Shown: positions 18,752-26,835 of the stretch, piece after piece | How positions within the stretch are numbered: the first letter of the stretch is position 1 | Layout: each line of letters begins with the position of its first letter | From: Gamarada debralockiae | Taxonomy: Eukaryota; Ascomycota; Leotiomycetes; Helotiales; Hyphodiscaceae | Direction: 5' to 3' | Length of the DNA stretch: 26,835 nucleotides | Assembly: GCA_002803225.1 (NCBI GenBank) | Contig: NXFV01001912.1 | Location: 1 to 26,835, forward strand | Notes under the pieces: model-generated | What the model was told of the DNA's origin: nothing | The model's database searches: none | Seen by the model: the letters and a program-made list of their open reading frames with translations, nothing else | Made by a program: the position numbers and the translations under genes

Positions 18752-19999
18752 TTAAGACTCCAGGTTCTTGTTGAGTATCCTAAGTCTAGATCTCAAAATC
18801 CTCACAGTTCTTGAATGCTCACTCTGGAGCCATGTTCCCAGATGTGAATACAGGCCAGTGAAGCCGCTGGCAGAGGATTCGCCCGAGTCTTGGGACATGA
18901 ACATTTCAATCAAATCAGCTGTCTTCTTGAGCTCGCTTAAAACCAACTGGTTCCTAAAAGCAGCCTGCACATTTTGGTCTTCGATGCTGAAGGCCCCTAT
19001 TGAAACAGGCACTTGTTCTACGGCGAACCCAGTAGCTTGAACCAGCGAAGGTGAGCTTGTCGTACTTGTGCAGGCCTCCATCCTAGATGGTGACGGCGGG
19101 GGTGATGATGAGGACACACGGCAGGGTGTTGATGAATCGGCTAATGCGGAGGGTCGAGGCCCCCAAGAGCTGCTGCCAGTCCACCCAGCCGCCTGCTGAT
19201 ACCATATCAGTATGCGGGAAACAATGGATGCATGGACCATGGCACGATGGCCAGATTTGGCGCAGGGACATCTCAGGACCTGGCTGAGTCGATCAATCGC
19301 ATTCCTGTTGAACTGAAGGACCTGGTCCAACTGTGCCGATACCGTAATAGAATTTGACTCCGGTGCGTGAAGAGAAGGGCTGGGACAGATCAAGTCCCGG
19401 AAGATCTCGTATGACTCCCGAGGGCAGCTATGGGACTCGGGACTGTCGGAGCTCTTGCTCACGGCGCCGGCGGGCTCTAAGGGGGAAGCCAAGGGAAAAT
19501 CTAGATCAGCCCCAAAGCTTTCGAGTTGATGCCACTCCCCGAGTTGAGGCCACTCTTCGAGAGGCAGGGAAGGGTAAAAATCCGAAGTAAGCTGGTCCTG
19601 CCCACCGATGCCCAACGCAGTGTTGATCCCGGAAGATAATGGGAGGATGTCAGCTGCTAGATGCGAGAAATTGTGCTGTGCAGGTTCGCTGACACTTTGG
19701 AGTTCCCCGAAACCCATGGCTGTGGTTTTGTCGCGATTGTGGGCGGCCGTCCATGACGTACATATACGCTTCTCGATGGTCGCATCACTGTCGGAACCAG
19801 GTCTCTTCCGCGGTGGCTTGCCAAACTTCCGTGATGGCCCATAAATACAAGTCAAGCTGAGGGTTGCGCAGCGACCACATTTGGGGCGATCACGATCACA
19901 TTTAACCTTGGCGGTTCCACAGCCATCGCAAGAAGATCGCAGCTTCGGGGCTTCAAGTTTGGAACATGGGGGCATGACGGAAGTAGGAGCCGCCGGCAT
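18752..19999 (-). CDS. AflR-like Zn2Cys6 transcription factor
   Basis: One intronless frame of 415 aa, the usual length of the AflR family. The Zn2Cys6 binuclear cluster is complete: Cys24-x2-Cys27-x6-Cys34-x6-Cys41-x2-Cys44-x6-Cys51, followed by the basic linker KFGKPPRKR (58-66), which is characteristic of AflR-type factors. The central and C-terminal part resembles the aflatoxin-regulator domain: a Cys-containing segment LRCPCAKSGH near 242-252, SRILIWYQQAAG (261-272), and a helical C-terminus with NQLVLSELKKTADLIEMF. Such proteins bind DNA in the nucleus and usually switch on a neighbouring secondary-metabolite cluster. Here the only neighbour of metabolic type is the NmrA-like gene; no polyketide or peptide synthase lies in the window. 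ATG 19999 is the first in frame after an upstream stop. A Ser/Pro-rich stretch near 285-320 looks disordered. No breaks are seen. Confidence 0.9.
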   Translation of the reverse strand: MPAAPTSVMPPCSKLEAPKLRSSCDGCGTAKVKCDRDRPKCGRCATLSLTCIYGPSRKFGKPPRKRPGSDSDATIEKRICTSWTAAHNRDKTTAMGFGELQSVSEPAQHNFSHLAADILPLSSGINTALGIGGQDQLTSDFYPSLPLEEWPQLGEWHQLESFGADLDFPLASPLEPAGAVSKSSDSPESHSCPRESYEIFRDLICPSPSLHAPESNSITVSAQLDQVLQFNRNAIDRLSQVLRCPCAKSGHRAMVHASIVSRILIWYQQAAGWTGSSSWGPRPSALADSSTPCRVSSSSPPPSPSRMEACTSTTSSPSLVQATGFAVEQVPVSIGAFSIEDQNVQAAFRNQLVLSELKKTADLIEMFMSQDSGESSASGFTGLYSHLGTWLQSEHSRTVRILRSRLRILNKNLES

Positions 20000-22143
20000 G
20001 GCTCGCTCTGGGAGGTTGCTGGCAATAGACTGCGCTGGTGCACTGAGGCAGGATAGGAGTCAGTGATGGCGATAGTTGATGTACGGTAGGGGGTTTCAAG
20101 AATTGAAGAACACCCCCTTGTAGGGCGGTGAGAAGTATTTTTCCATAGAACTACATCGAATAGTTCATCTTGCCCCACTATTTTCCTTACTCAGTGCGGC
20201 AGAATGCATGGGGTTGTTCTTCGATTCTTGACCCCTATCGTACGTTGCGTAAAGTCTTGGCTGGCGATCCTTATTGGCCGGAATCTTCATGGGTACCCCC
20301 TTTTCCAATCCTGCGCGGCCTCGGTACTTTGGGATCTCTACAGTAAGTGCCCTTCGTACTTCTTAGCTTGCTAAGAAGAAGAAGGGCTTCGAAAAGCCAC
20401 TTCTGACACCGAAAACCGGGTCTAAGTTAGTCCGGTCCGCTATCACGTGTACGAAGGCTTCGTGCGAGCCGCAGGCTAGCACCCATGTGACGAATTTGCA
20501 ATAGAGCACTAAGTCAAAACAAGGGTGATTAGCTAAGAAATAGGAAAGATAGAATCACATGACGAGATGCTCAAGCCGAGGGTGATTAGCGCTTGAGAAG
20601 GAGCGGCAAGCTTACTAACCGAATGCGTCGCACAAGAGAGGAAGAGTTGACTGATAATACCAGAAGATTCAGACTTATGCTCCGAATCTAGCTATCACCT
20701 TTGCTTTTGCAACATTCTCCTCGAAGACATCTAATCCCACACTCCACTTTACCGGCTTTTTATTTAGTATGAAATCTCAATCAAATTGATTATTTCGTCT
20801 ATCTGCATCTAACTGTGCACGAACTACCACGCAGAACATGAGGATAAAAGAGATGCTGACTTTTCCAACATGAACAGCCATGGCACATGCCCTCTACAAA
20901 ATAGAAGAACATCAAAGCTTCTTCTAGGAAACACTACGACCGCGGTTGGAGAAGCAGTTCACTACCGGCACTCTATGCTAAGAACCGACGAGTTAAAAAA
21001 ACATACGCTGTCCCATTATTATATGGTATGGCGAGAACGTAGAAAACACAGTATCGTGGTTTGATATCTAGTTGATAGTTTCTATCTTAAGTTTTAGGGT
21101 CTAGTGATGGGCTTGGATATGACTGTTGAGGATTTCGACATAGCGCATGGGGCTTCATTTACTATTTCAGCTGTGTTTTGTGGTATTGACATCAGCGTTT
21201 GAGGTGTTGGCTGTTATGGAGGTGCCATCAATTGAGATTTGAGACTGGAATTGGTTGGGCATATGACTTGGCCAGGGCCCAGACACAATAATAGTGGCAG
21301 ATCGAGTAAGAGAGGTTTCATCTTTGAGGTTCTAAAAAGAAGTGATACAGATCGTTCAACTGAAAGGAGCGATCAAAGCCATAGCTCACTCAATGCAAGA
21401 ATAATATAATTTCCAGAGGACTCAGGAGTCTAAATTTTGATCTTCCCTACTTGGTGGGTTAGAAAGACAACTCTTTTCTGGTACTTCTATCAACATACTA
21501 CATATATATCAACTCGCCAACGAAACCAGGGCGCATGAACCTTGGACAACAAACTGCTTGACCGCAGACGGTTGGTGGATTTGGTTGATAGGACTCTTCC
21601 GACACTTTGAGCGTTCGCAACTACCGTCGTAACTTTCAGTAAATTTTTGCCTTAAGATGGGAAAGCAAACATTGCCATTGACTGGTCATTTTGTAGTGCT
21701 TCCACCTGTGTGGTGTTACAGCCTAAATTTCTGTCTCTGCGTCCCATTGTCTCCGATGCGACTTGCATGCGAGGTCGCGGAGTACCATTTGACAGCCCGT
21801 TAAAGTCGGGGCTCTGATTGGACAAAGGCTCAATTAGATGTACATGGCATCCGGAGGTAGAAAAAAGGGGGTCATGGCGATGTCTGTAAGCGCTGTCGAG
21901 GAAGTTTAGTGGGGCACTGCACTGATTCAGGCAGGTCGTTTGCTCCAGGCTCGCCGAGTCAGGCCTGGACAAGCATCATGGTGGCGTATCGCAGTGTTAC
22001 GCGGCCCATACAAGAGAATTCGGATGCCTAGCAGGGCACCAAGTTAGACTACAACATTTAAACTTCTTAGTTCTCCGCCCAGTAGAAATACAGCCAGTGA
22101 GAAAACACATTCCATTCCAACACCTCGTTGAAATAAAATAAAA
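20000..22143. other. long intergenic region with palindrome and short direct repeats
   Basis: The left part should hold the AflR-like promoter. An imperfect palindrome lies at 20349-20387. AGGGTGATTAGC occurs twice, at about 20522-20533 and 20579-20590, and CTCAAGC/GCTTGAG form a small inverted pair nearby, suggesting an old mobile element. Small frames at 20870-21064 and 21652-21972 (minus) are unrecognised; the latter begins at TTG. No gene is supported. Confidence 0.4.
20349..20387. repeat. imperfect palindrome GCCCTTC...CTTCTTAGC/GCTAAGAAG...GAAGGGC
   Basis: Arms of 19 and 18 bp are separated by two bases; the inner 9 bp (CTTCTTAGC/GCTAAGAAG) and the outer 7 bp (GCCCTTC/GAAGGGC) pair perfectly. 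It lies about 350 bp upstream of the AflR-like ATG, so it could be a regulatory site or the centre of a foldback element. Confidence 0.45.
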
Positions 22144-23029
22144 ATGTCTATTCCAAACCACTCTATTCTTCCCATAAAGTCCGAAGATCTCCCAACCATC
22201 CGATACTTCGTCCGAATCTCGAAGTTTCCACTCACCATCAACCGTCTCTTGTTCAAAGACTGGCCAAACAAAGCTGCGCAGATAGCTCTCTACCAAAGTC
22301 CATCAGAAGAATCTCTCAAGGATCCTTCGATTGATTCACTGAAAGTCGTTGACGACAGATCGGGGGATAGTAAGTAACGCTCAGTGCAATCAATACTATC
22401 CCAAATCGGGCGGGAATCGAGAGTTCTACTCAAGATGTGAGCTCCGAAACAGAATTCCTGGAAGGGATAGCGTCTTCCAGCTTCTGGAAGTGTTGCTCTG
22501 TTCTCTTTTGTTTCCTGATTAAGCACTCACTAACTCCGAATCTTTACAGTTGTCGCACACCTTGTCCTTCAGAGGGAAAGACCTCAAAACAAAGAACCGC
22601 TCACAGAATCTGAAGGCAATGGACAGCAAAAGTTTCCCGATGGTGTTGAGCCTGAGGTTTTCACAGCAGTAATCAATGCCGTGACAGAAATGAACAAGAA
22701 GCAAGCCCTGGAAGGAATCGACCACTTCGGTAAGTCCGCCCCTCCACTACCTAACTGTCCATGCTAAACAGGCAGAATTGATACACATATACGTCAAGCC
22801 TTCAAGTCGTAAACAAGGACTAGGATCACAGTTGGTGCAAGTATGTTTGGACAAGGCTAAAGCTGAGGGTGTACCTCTGGCTCTCTGCGCTGAGCCTGTA
22901 GCTCATGATTTCTGGCTGAAAAGGGGGTTCAGAGACACGACATATGTTGATATTGATTTGTGCAAGTTTGCGCCCGCATATGCTGGGTTTGGCGTCTTCA
23001 GGCTCTCGGGCATGGTTGTGGAGAATTAA
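22144..23029 (+). CDS. GNAT-family N-acetyltransferase, three exons
   Basis: Exons 22144-22369, 22550-22729 and 22776-23029 encode 219 aa, a normal size for a fungal stand-alone GNAT protein. The acetyl-CoA-binding motif A is clear: IHIYVKPSSRKQGLGSQLV, with R147-K-Q-G-L-G152 matching the (Q/R)xxGx(G/A) pyrophosphate loop, then a long helix (VQVCLDKAKAEG) and motif B-like FWLKRGFRDT. The enzyme would transfer acetyl groups from acetyl-CoA to an unknown amine. Intron 1 is unusually long for this window (180 bp; GTAAGT, CACTAAC, TTTACAG). Intron 2 is 46 bp; its acceptor is taken as GGCAG at 22775 rather than AACAG at 22771, because only the former keeps the frame and gives HFELIHIYV. The start context is AATAAAAATGTC. 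No breaks are seen. Confidence 0.85.
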
Positions 23030-23989
23030 GGAATTGCATTTCCTTGTCTGGAGCACAATTCAATCGACTTCCAATGACTACTCCGACGAACGAACTTGTA
23101 GCCGCCTTGCTGAAGCAGGAGGGATGGAAATTGCGTCGTCTTCTGTAAGAAAATTAGTCGTGTCTATGAAACACTTTGCGAGAAGCGTAGTCAGGTTCAT
23201 AGACTGTAAGTTCCATCAGCGTCAAGTGATTTGATACGCTGTTGTGATCAATTCCCAAGCTCTTCTTCTTAATAAAATTCTAACCTTCTCATCGCATAGC
23301 ACAGATAGTTTCAAAGACTATATTGTCGCATCTGTGTCGAGCGGTCTGCTGCGGATCAATCTCTCGATGGCAATGTCCATCACCGCACTTGCGCCAACAG
23401 TGACATTTTGAAAGAAGAATACCGTGATCAACTTGACATTTTTCCCACAGTAAACGCATCCCATATCGCTTCCCACTTTGGGTATTGCGTGGAGATGGTT
23501 CTCAAGAGTGGATTGTCATTTTTCAGAAGGAAATCCTCGACAGGATGAGAGGAGGCCTCTGAGTGGTCACGATGATCTGCTATATGGCTGTTGGCAAGAA
23601 CAGTGATAAGTTGAAATGAGTCGATGAGATTCGCTCGAATGAACCCGAATTTTCAGTGCTGGGAGGTGGAAGCGAATCTTATTCTTGATTGGAATATGAA
23701 GGAAACGTGGGCTGAGAGGGCAGTGGTTCAAAGAGATCGAACGATTCAAATAGATCTGGTAAATGTCACGCCTTTGGGAGGAGTGTCTGAAGGTGAAGAC
23801 GAGGGCTGGATACCACAGGGGATCCAAATTCCATTCTCATGTGAATCTTCAACACAAGCACTCAGTTCAAAGTCAGTCGAAATTGCCTCAATGTTGTGGT
23901 CAATCAATCCATTGCCTGCAATTCTGGCAGAGCTTTCAGCGGTCACCAAACGCCGTTTACTCCCAAATCAATCCGAGCTACCTCTGCCT
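23030..23989. other. intergenic region between GNAT and oxidase-like pseudogene
   Basis: It presumably holds both 3' regions, as the neighbours converge. Open frames on the plus strand (22944-23234, start of 23624-24436) and minus strand (23567-23827) have no recognisable domain. I see no further gene, RNA or clear repeat. Confidence 0.45.
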
Positions 23990-24431
23990 CTAATCCTTAT
24001 CACCAACTTCCTTCTTCTTCACCGGTGCATCCTTCCTCGCCGCAGCCTCCCCATACTCAAGGTCCCCCTTATTAATCCTCTCCCTATAATCCTTCACATG
24101 CTTGGTACCTGTTTCACCCTATTATACGGACCCGGCACTGGCTCTCCAAACTGCTCATACAGCGGTAGAACCCCTGTCCATACACTATCCAGCACTGCCT
24201 TATCCCCTAGATCGCATTGCTCATCACTCGGCACCCCGCTCTTCAACCTTTGCACTTCCACTTTCAATCTTAACCTTCAAGATCTGCGTGCTTGCCATCT
24301 CTCCCTTATTCGACGGAACCCTCGTATGTCTCCATCGATCCGGCACCACCGAGTTTGTTATGAGTTCCATGGCCTGAGTTTCTCCTCGACATCCTCCACC
24401 AACGTCGCATACCCGAACAACACCGCAGATC

Positions 24432-24458
24432 TGTAGTTGTAGTTGTAGTTGTAGTTGT
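24432..24458. repeat. TGTAGT hexanucleotide microsatellite inside coding sequence
   Basis: Four perfect TGTAGT units (24432-24455) and a partial fifth encode repeated Asn-Tyr on the minus strand (HNYNYNYNYRSAVLFG). Relatives have a single NYRS/YNYRS at this position, so the repeat has probably expanded within the conserved FMN-barrel motif without changing frame. Confidence 0.7.
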
Positions 24459-24752
24459 GGGAGTGTGGTGGGAGGGTCAGGACGAGTCCATCGACTTTCG
24501 AGGCCGCGATGCAGACTCCCAGTCCCTTTGGTGTTGGTGACTTGCACGCGAGGTTCATGATGCGACTCGACACGTAGCTGTGGAGGTACAGATCGAGAGG
24601 ATCGCTGAGGCCGGCTGAGGGACGTGTGAAGGGGGCCATTTGCCCGGTTAGATGGAGGATAACCGGGAAAGGGTCGCTTGGTATGGGGGAGAAGGAGACG
24701 TGAGGACGGGGGTGCTGTTGATTAGGGTGTGGGTTGTCGTCAAGGCGTAGAC

Positions 24753-24933
24753 CAGTGTTTCCAATAGTGCGGAAAATAATGCCAAGAAAATTACTGTAGT
24801 GTGAGTTTCCTTGCAGCTCCCATACAAATTGATGCAGTTCACCCAATATATTGCCAATATTTCCAGTGTAGTGTGGCTCTTCCCTTGAGTCTCGGCGTGT
24901 GGTGTAGCTCTGGCTGCACTACTGGAAACACTG
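24753..24933. mobile_element. hAT-type MITE, 181 bp, with perfect 8-bp target-site duplication
   Basis: The ends are inverted copies of CAGTGTTTCCARTAGTGC (one mismatch in 18), and both flanks carry the identical octamer GCGTAGAC (24745-24752 and 24934-24941). An 8-bp duplication and CAGTG-type ends are hallmarks of hAT transposons; at 181 bp without a transposase it is a non-autonomous MITE. Sub-terminal TAGTGTGRSTTTCC-like motifs occur internally in both orientations. It sits in the second exon of the oxidase-like gene, splitting GTC-TAC-GC. Element plus duplication is 189 bp and contains no stop codon in the host frame. Confidence 0.88.
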
Positions 24934-25051
24934 GCGTAGACGGCTGCAAGCTGTTAGCTTGGAACGGAGGGAAGTAGGAGAAGGTTTGTCACCTTGATGC
25001 TTGTATCTGTTGACCGTGAACCGGGTGAGGGTAACAACGCCAACAGCGCAT

Positions 25052-25701
25052 TCAAGAAGAAGCTATTGGTCTTCTCCGCCTTCCTGGTGACGATGGCATC
25101 GACACTATTATCGCGGATGGCGATCAATGGGCAAGTTGTCAGAGTGACATATCACGGCGCCAATCTCGACTCCTTCAGGAGTGAGACTCAAAATCCCATT
25201 CTCATCAACAAACAATCTCGCCCTCTGAACTGGCAACGTGTTTGGCTAGTGCCGCTCGTGTCTTTGTGCCTCCGGCGAATTTTAACAAGATGTGGATATA
25301 GATTAGTGCTTCTCTAATTTGCTATTCTCCCAGTACCTTTTCCCTTCTATCAATTTTGCCCCACAGAAGAGATTTAGCGGGTTAATTCTCGGTCTTTTAG
25401 AGTCTGTTTTTTTTTTGAGTACCGCGTAACAGTGAAGACCGGATCTAGGGCTGGGGATTTCCAATATTCCCAGGCAGGCAACGTCCGGAGGTACTGACGG
25501 AGTTTCCGCCGGTGGGGCCATACCACCCTATCGAAGGTAGTTCAAATTCGTTTAATAATTTATGTTCTAAAGGTGGCCTCGTGTAAACAAATGACACTCT
25601 TCCGGAGCCGAGTAGAGAATGAGGAATTGGTTTTAAGGGATACGTCTTTGCTGCTTTTTGTTGGCGATTTCTGAACTTGCTTTCTAAAACTCGAACTAAA
25701 T
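25052..25701. other. intergenic region
   Basis: A 72-codon minus-strand frame with an ATG at 25521 (MAPPAETPSVPPDV..., stop at 25303) has no recognised domain and spans a T10-type run near 25408-25417. The minus-strand frame at 25560-25967 is the out-of-frame reading of the HET pseudogene. I see no supported gene. Confidence 0.35.
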
Positions 25702-26721
25702 CTAAATAGGGAGCATCGACTCGACCTCTTTCTCATGAACGACGTGATACTGGCGGTGATGACAAATAGCTTTGATGCTAATGTCATAGCTAGCTTGTCC
25801 TTGAATAGTTGAACACGATCTGGCTCCGACAGCAGTCTTTGGCTAGTCCTTGCAAGCCAAAACCTTGTCTCTCTTGTCGCAACAATGAGCATCCCTGAAT
25901 GCTGTGACAAGGTCAAACCGAGTTGGCGAGTTTCGCTCCTGGCTTCGATATTTCCAAGTTGGACCATATTGCTGCGGCCTATGAGATTCGGCTGGCTGTT
26001 CTTCCAGAAATACCGTCCATTTGTTCTGAGATTGTTCAGTTAGGTCAACACTTTTGTGAAATCGTTCTCGTCTAGTTTGTCGGGTCCACAATAGGTCTGA
26101 AGATAAGAGGCGTGGATGACTTCTTGAACAATCCACTAGCTTGGAAATCAGAACAAATGTCAAGATATACTATCGAGTACAACTACAAGTACGTTGGAGT
26201 CTCACCAGGCGTGTTCAATATTTCATTTCACAGAGTTCCACCACAGCCTTCCAATCATCCCCTACAGAGCACTTCCGGAACTTTTCATATCTCTCCACAC
26301 TGTCCTGTGCCAGCCTGCGCAAGAAGCCAATTATTAACTTGCTCGGCGTTCGTATAAATTAGTCGCATCTGCTGTACTTGATGATTGCATTCTATCGTAT
26401 CTTTCTGATTGATGCATATCCCATCCATCCACATAACTCTCAATTTGTCGCTATATCTATCGCAAGCGCATGAGTGCCTCCCATAGGTTCCGTCGAACAT
26501 CGAAATGCTGTCCATTGATTGAGAACTGACAGCTTGCATCTTCAGTTCCCCAGACATAGGATAAAGCTTCGTATTTGAGGCTGTCGCAGGACCGTTCGTG
26601 TGTGATTTCGTACTCGATGAGACCTGTTGGGTCTGCGCAAGGCTGGATTGTGATAAGACGGATCTCGTCGGTTTTTTTTTTGGTTGTTCAAAGGCTTGTG
26701 GACAAATGTGGTATTTTCCAT
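25702..26721 (-). pseudogene. second HET-domain gene, broken by several frameshifts
   Basis: The minus-strand ATG at 26721 starts MENTTFVHKPLNNQ; a 10-base A-run (26672-26681) then shifts the frame to TDEIRLITIQPCADPTG and on to KYEALSYVWGTEDASCQFSI and NLWEALMRLR, classic HET-domain N-terminal motifs. A GATAGATA tetranucleotide duplication (26454-26461) breaks the frame and adds stops; reading resumes one frame away with DKLRVMWMDGICINQKDT and HQVQQMRLIYTNAEQV (the HET core). Further shifts follow near 26330; KCSVGDDWKAVVELCEMKY then meets a TGA at 26215-26217 where TRL continues. Downstream are DLVTAFRDAHCCDKRDKV and, after another shift near 25858, GLQGLAKDCCRSQIVFNYSR, the usual DKVxGLxGL motif of HET proteins. 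The last recognisable frame ends at TAG 25702-25704. The gene would have had the same non-self-recognition role as the HET gene at 12859, but its sequence is clearly distinct. Confidence 0.75.
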
Positions 26722-26835
26722 TTTTGAAGTGGCGTCTGCTTCTTCGAGAAAATTCGGGTTCGGACTGCGAGATCTCAGAGACCGAAGATGTTGAAGAGGG
26801 GAGCAAGGCTACACTTGAGATCGTTGGGGGGGGGG
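26722..26835. other. upstream region of the HET pseudogene ending in a G10 run
   Basis: About 100 bp lie upstream of the pseudogene ATG, with no gene seen. The last ten bases (26826-26835) are all G, which may be an assembly end artefact rather than genome sequence. Confidence 0.4.

Larger units (their letters stand above)
23990..25051 (-). pseudogene. pyridoxamine-5'-phosphate-oxidase-like flavin-reductase-family gene, disrupted by a MITE and frameshifts
   Basis: The minus strand reads, in successive frames: possible ATG at 25051, a YP.P segment, VNRYKHQ, an intron with donor GTGACA and acceptor TTGCAG, AVYA, the MITE, LTTTHTLINSTPVL, then HVSFSPIPSDPFPVILHL, LDLYLHSYVSSRIMNL, VDGLVLTL, YRSAVLFGYATLVED, AMELITNSVVPDRWRHTR, DSVWTGVLPLYEQFGEPVPG, and a lysine-rich tail ending at TAG 23990-23992. 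This order is that of the fungal FMN-binding split-barrel family related to pyridoxamine phosphate oxidase (Pyridox_ox_2 type). At least five frame changes are needed, near 25018, 24703, 24374, 24243 and 24101, and most look like single-base losses. Between them the frames are free of stops, so decay is recent or some are sequence errors. A hAT-type MITE interrupts the second exon in frame, and an (NY)n expansion lies before the YRSAVLFG motif. FMN binding and oxidoreductase function are family knowledge only. Confidence 0.75.

Noticed and set aside
21652..21972. 106-codon minus-strand frame
   Set aside because: Begins at TTG, no domain, no promoter or splice context.
23624..24436. 270-codon plus-strand frame with a Leu/Pro-rich product
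   Set aside because: From about 24000 it is the antisense of the oxidase-like pseudogene, whose motifs are unmistakable on the minus strand; the start is not supported.
24753..24933. reading the 181-bp insert as an ordinary intron
   Set aside because: Its ends lack GT...AG in the gene's orientation and it has perfect 8-bp flanking duplications, which point to transposition.
1..26835. CRISPR arrays, bacterial operons, rRNA or tRNA genes
   Set aside because: No regularly spaced repeat-spacer units, no ribosome binding sites or operon spacing, no cloverleaf; introns and gene families show a eukaryotic fungal genome.

Overview
The window is fungal nuclear DNA, very probably from a filamentous ascomycete of the Pezizomycotina. 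Evidence: genes are split by short introns (46-64 bp, one of 180 bp) with GTAAGT-type donors, CTAAC-type branch sites and YAG acceptors, and the gene families are typical of filamentous fungi (HET-domain incompatibility proteins, a NACHT/NLR remnant, an AflR-like Zn2Cys6 regulator, NmrA-like and SDR oxidoreductases, a vigilin/Scp160 multi-KH protein). A leotiomycete or related class is possible, but I cannot prove it from sequence alone.

Layout. 1-7300 is a conventional gene block: an atypical short-chain dehydrogenase with a GC-AG intron (842-1653, +) and the long multi-KH RNA-binding protein Scp160/vigilin (2407-6537, +, four exons, 1325 aa). 7300-9650 is gene-poor, partly AT-rich DNA with two MITE-like inverted-repeat elements (7491-7696 with flanking TA; 8895-9010 with a 5-bp AATAC duplication). 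9803-10581 is a frameshifted ankyrin-type gene. 12859-15039 (+) is an intact single-exon HET-domain gene. It converges on a decayed NACHT NTPase (NLR) gene at about 15050-16004 (-). 16799-18049 (-, six exons) is an NmrA-like oxidoreductase, followed on the same strand by an AflR-like regulator at 18752-19999 (-). 22144-23029 (+, three exons) is a GNAT acetyltransferase. 23990-25051 (-) is a damaged pyridoxamine-phosphate-oxidase-like gene that carries a 181-bp hAT-type MITE with a perfect 8-bp duplication. 25702-26721 (-) is a second HET gene, broken by frameshifts. The window ends in a G10 run that may mark a contig end.

How it fits together. The left end is housekeeping sequence. From 7.3 kb rightwards the window looks like a fast-evolving accessory region: allorecognition genes (HET, NACHT, ankyrin), specialised-metabolism-type genes (AflR-like factor, NmrA-like reductase) without a backbone synthase in view, small non-autonomous transposons and four decaying genes. 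The six intact genes (over 9 kb of coding sequence) read cleanly, while frameshifts cluster in the four damaged genes. This argues for real gene decay more than for poor sequence, although several shifts lie in or near short repeats and should be checked on reads. The most striking item is the hAT MITE inside the oxidase-like gene: element plus duplication is 189 bp, a multiple of three, and is free of stops in the host reading frame.
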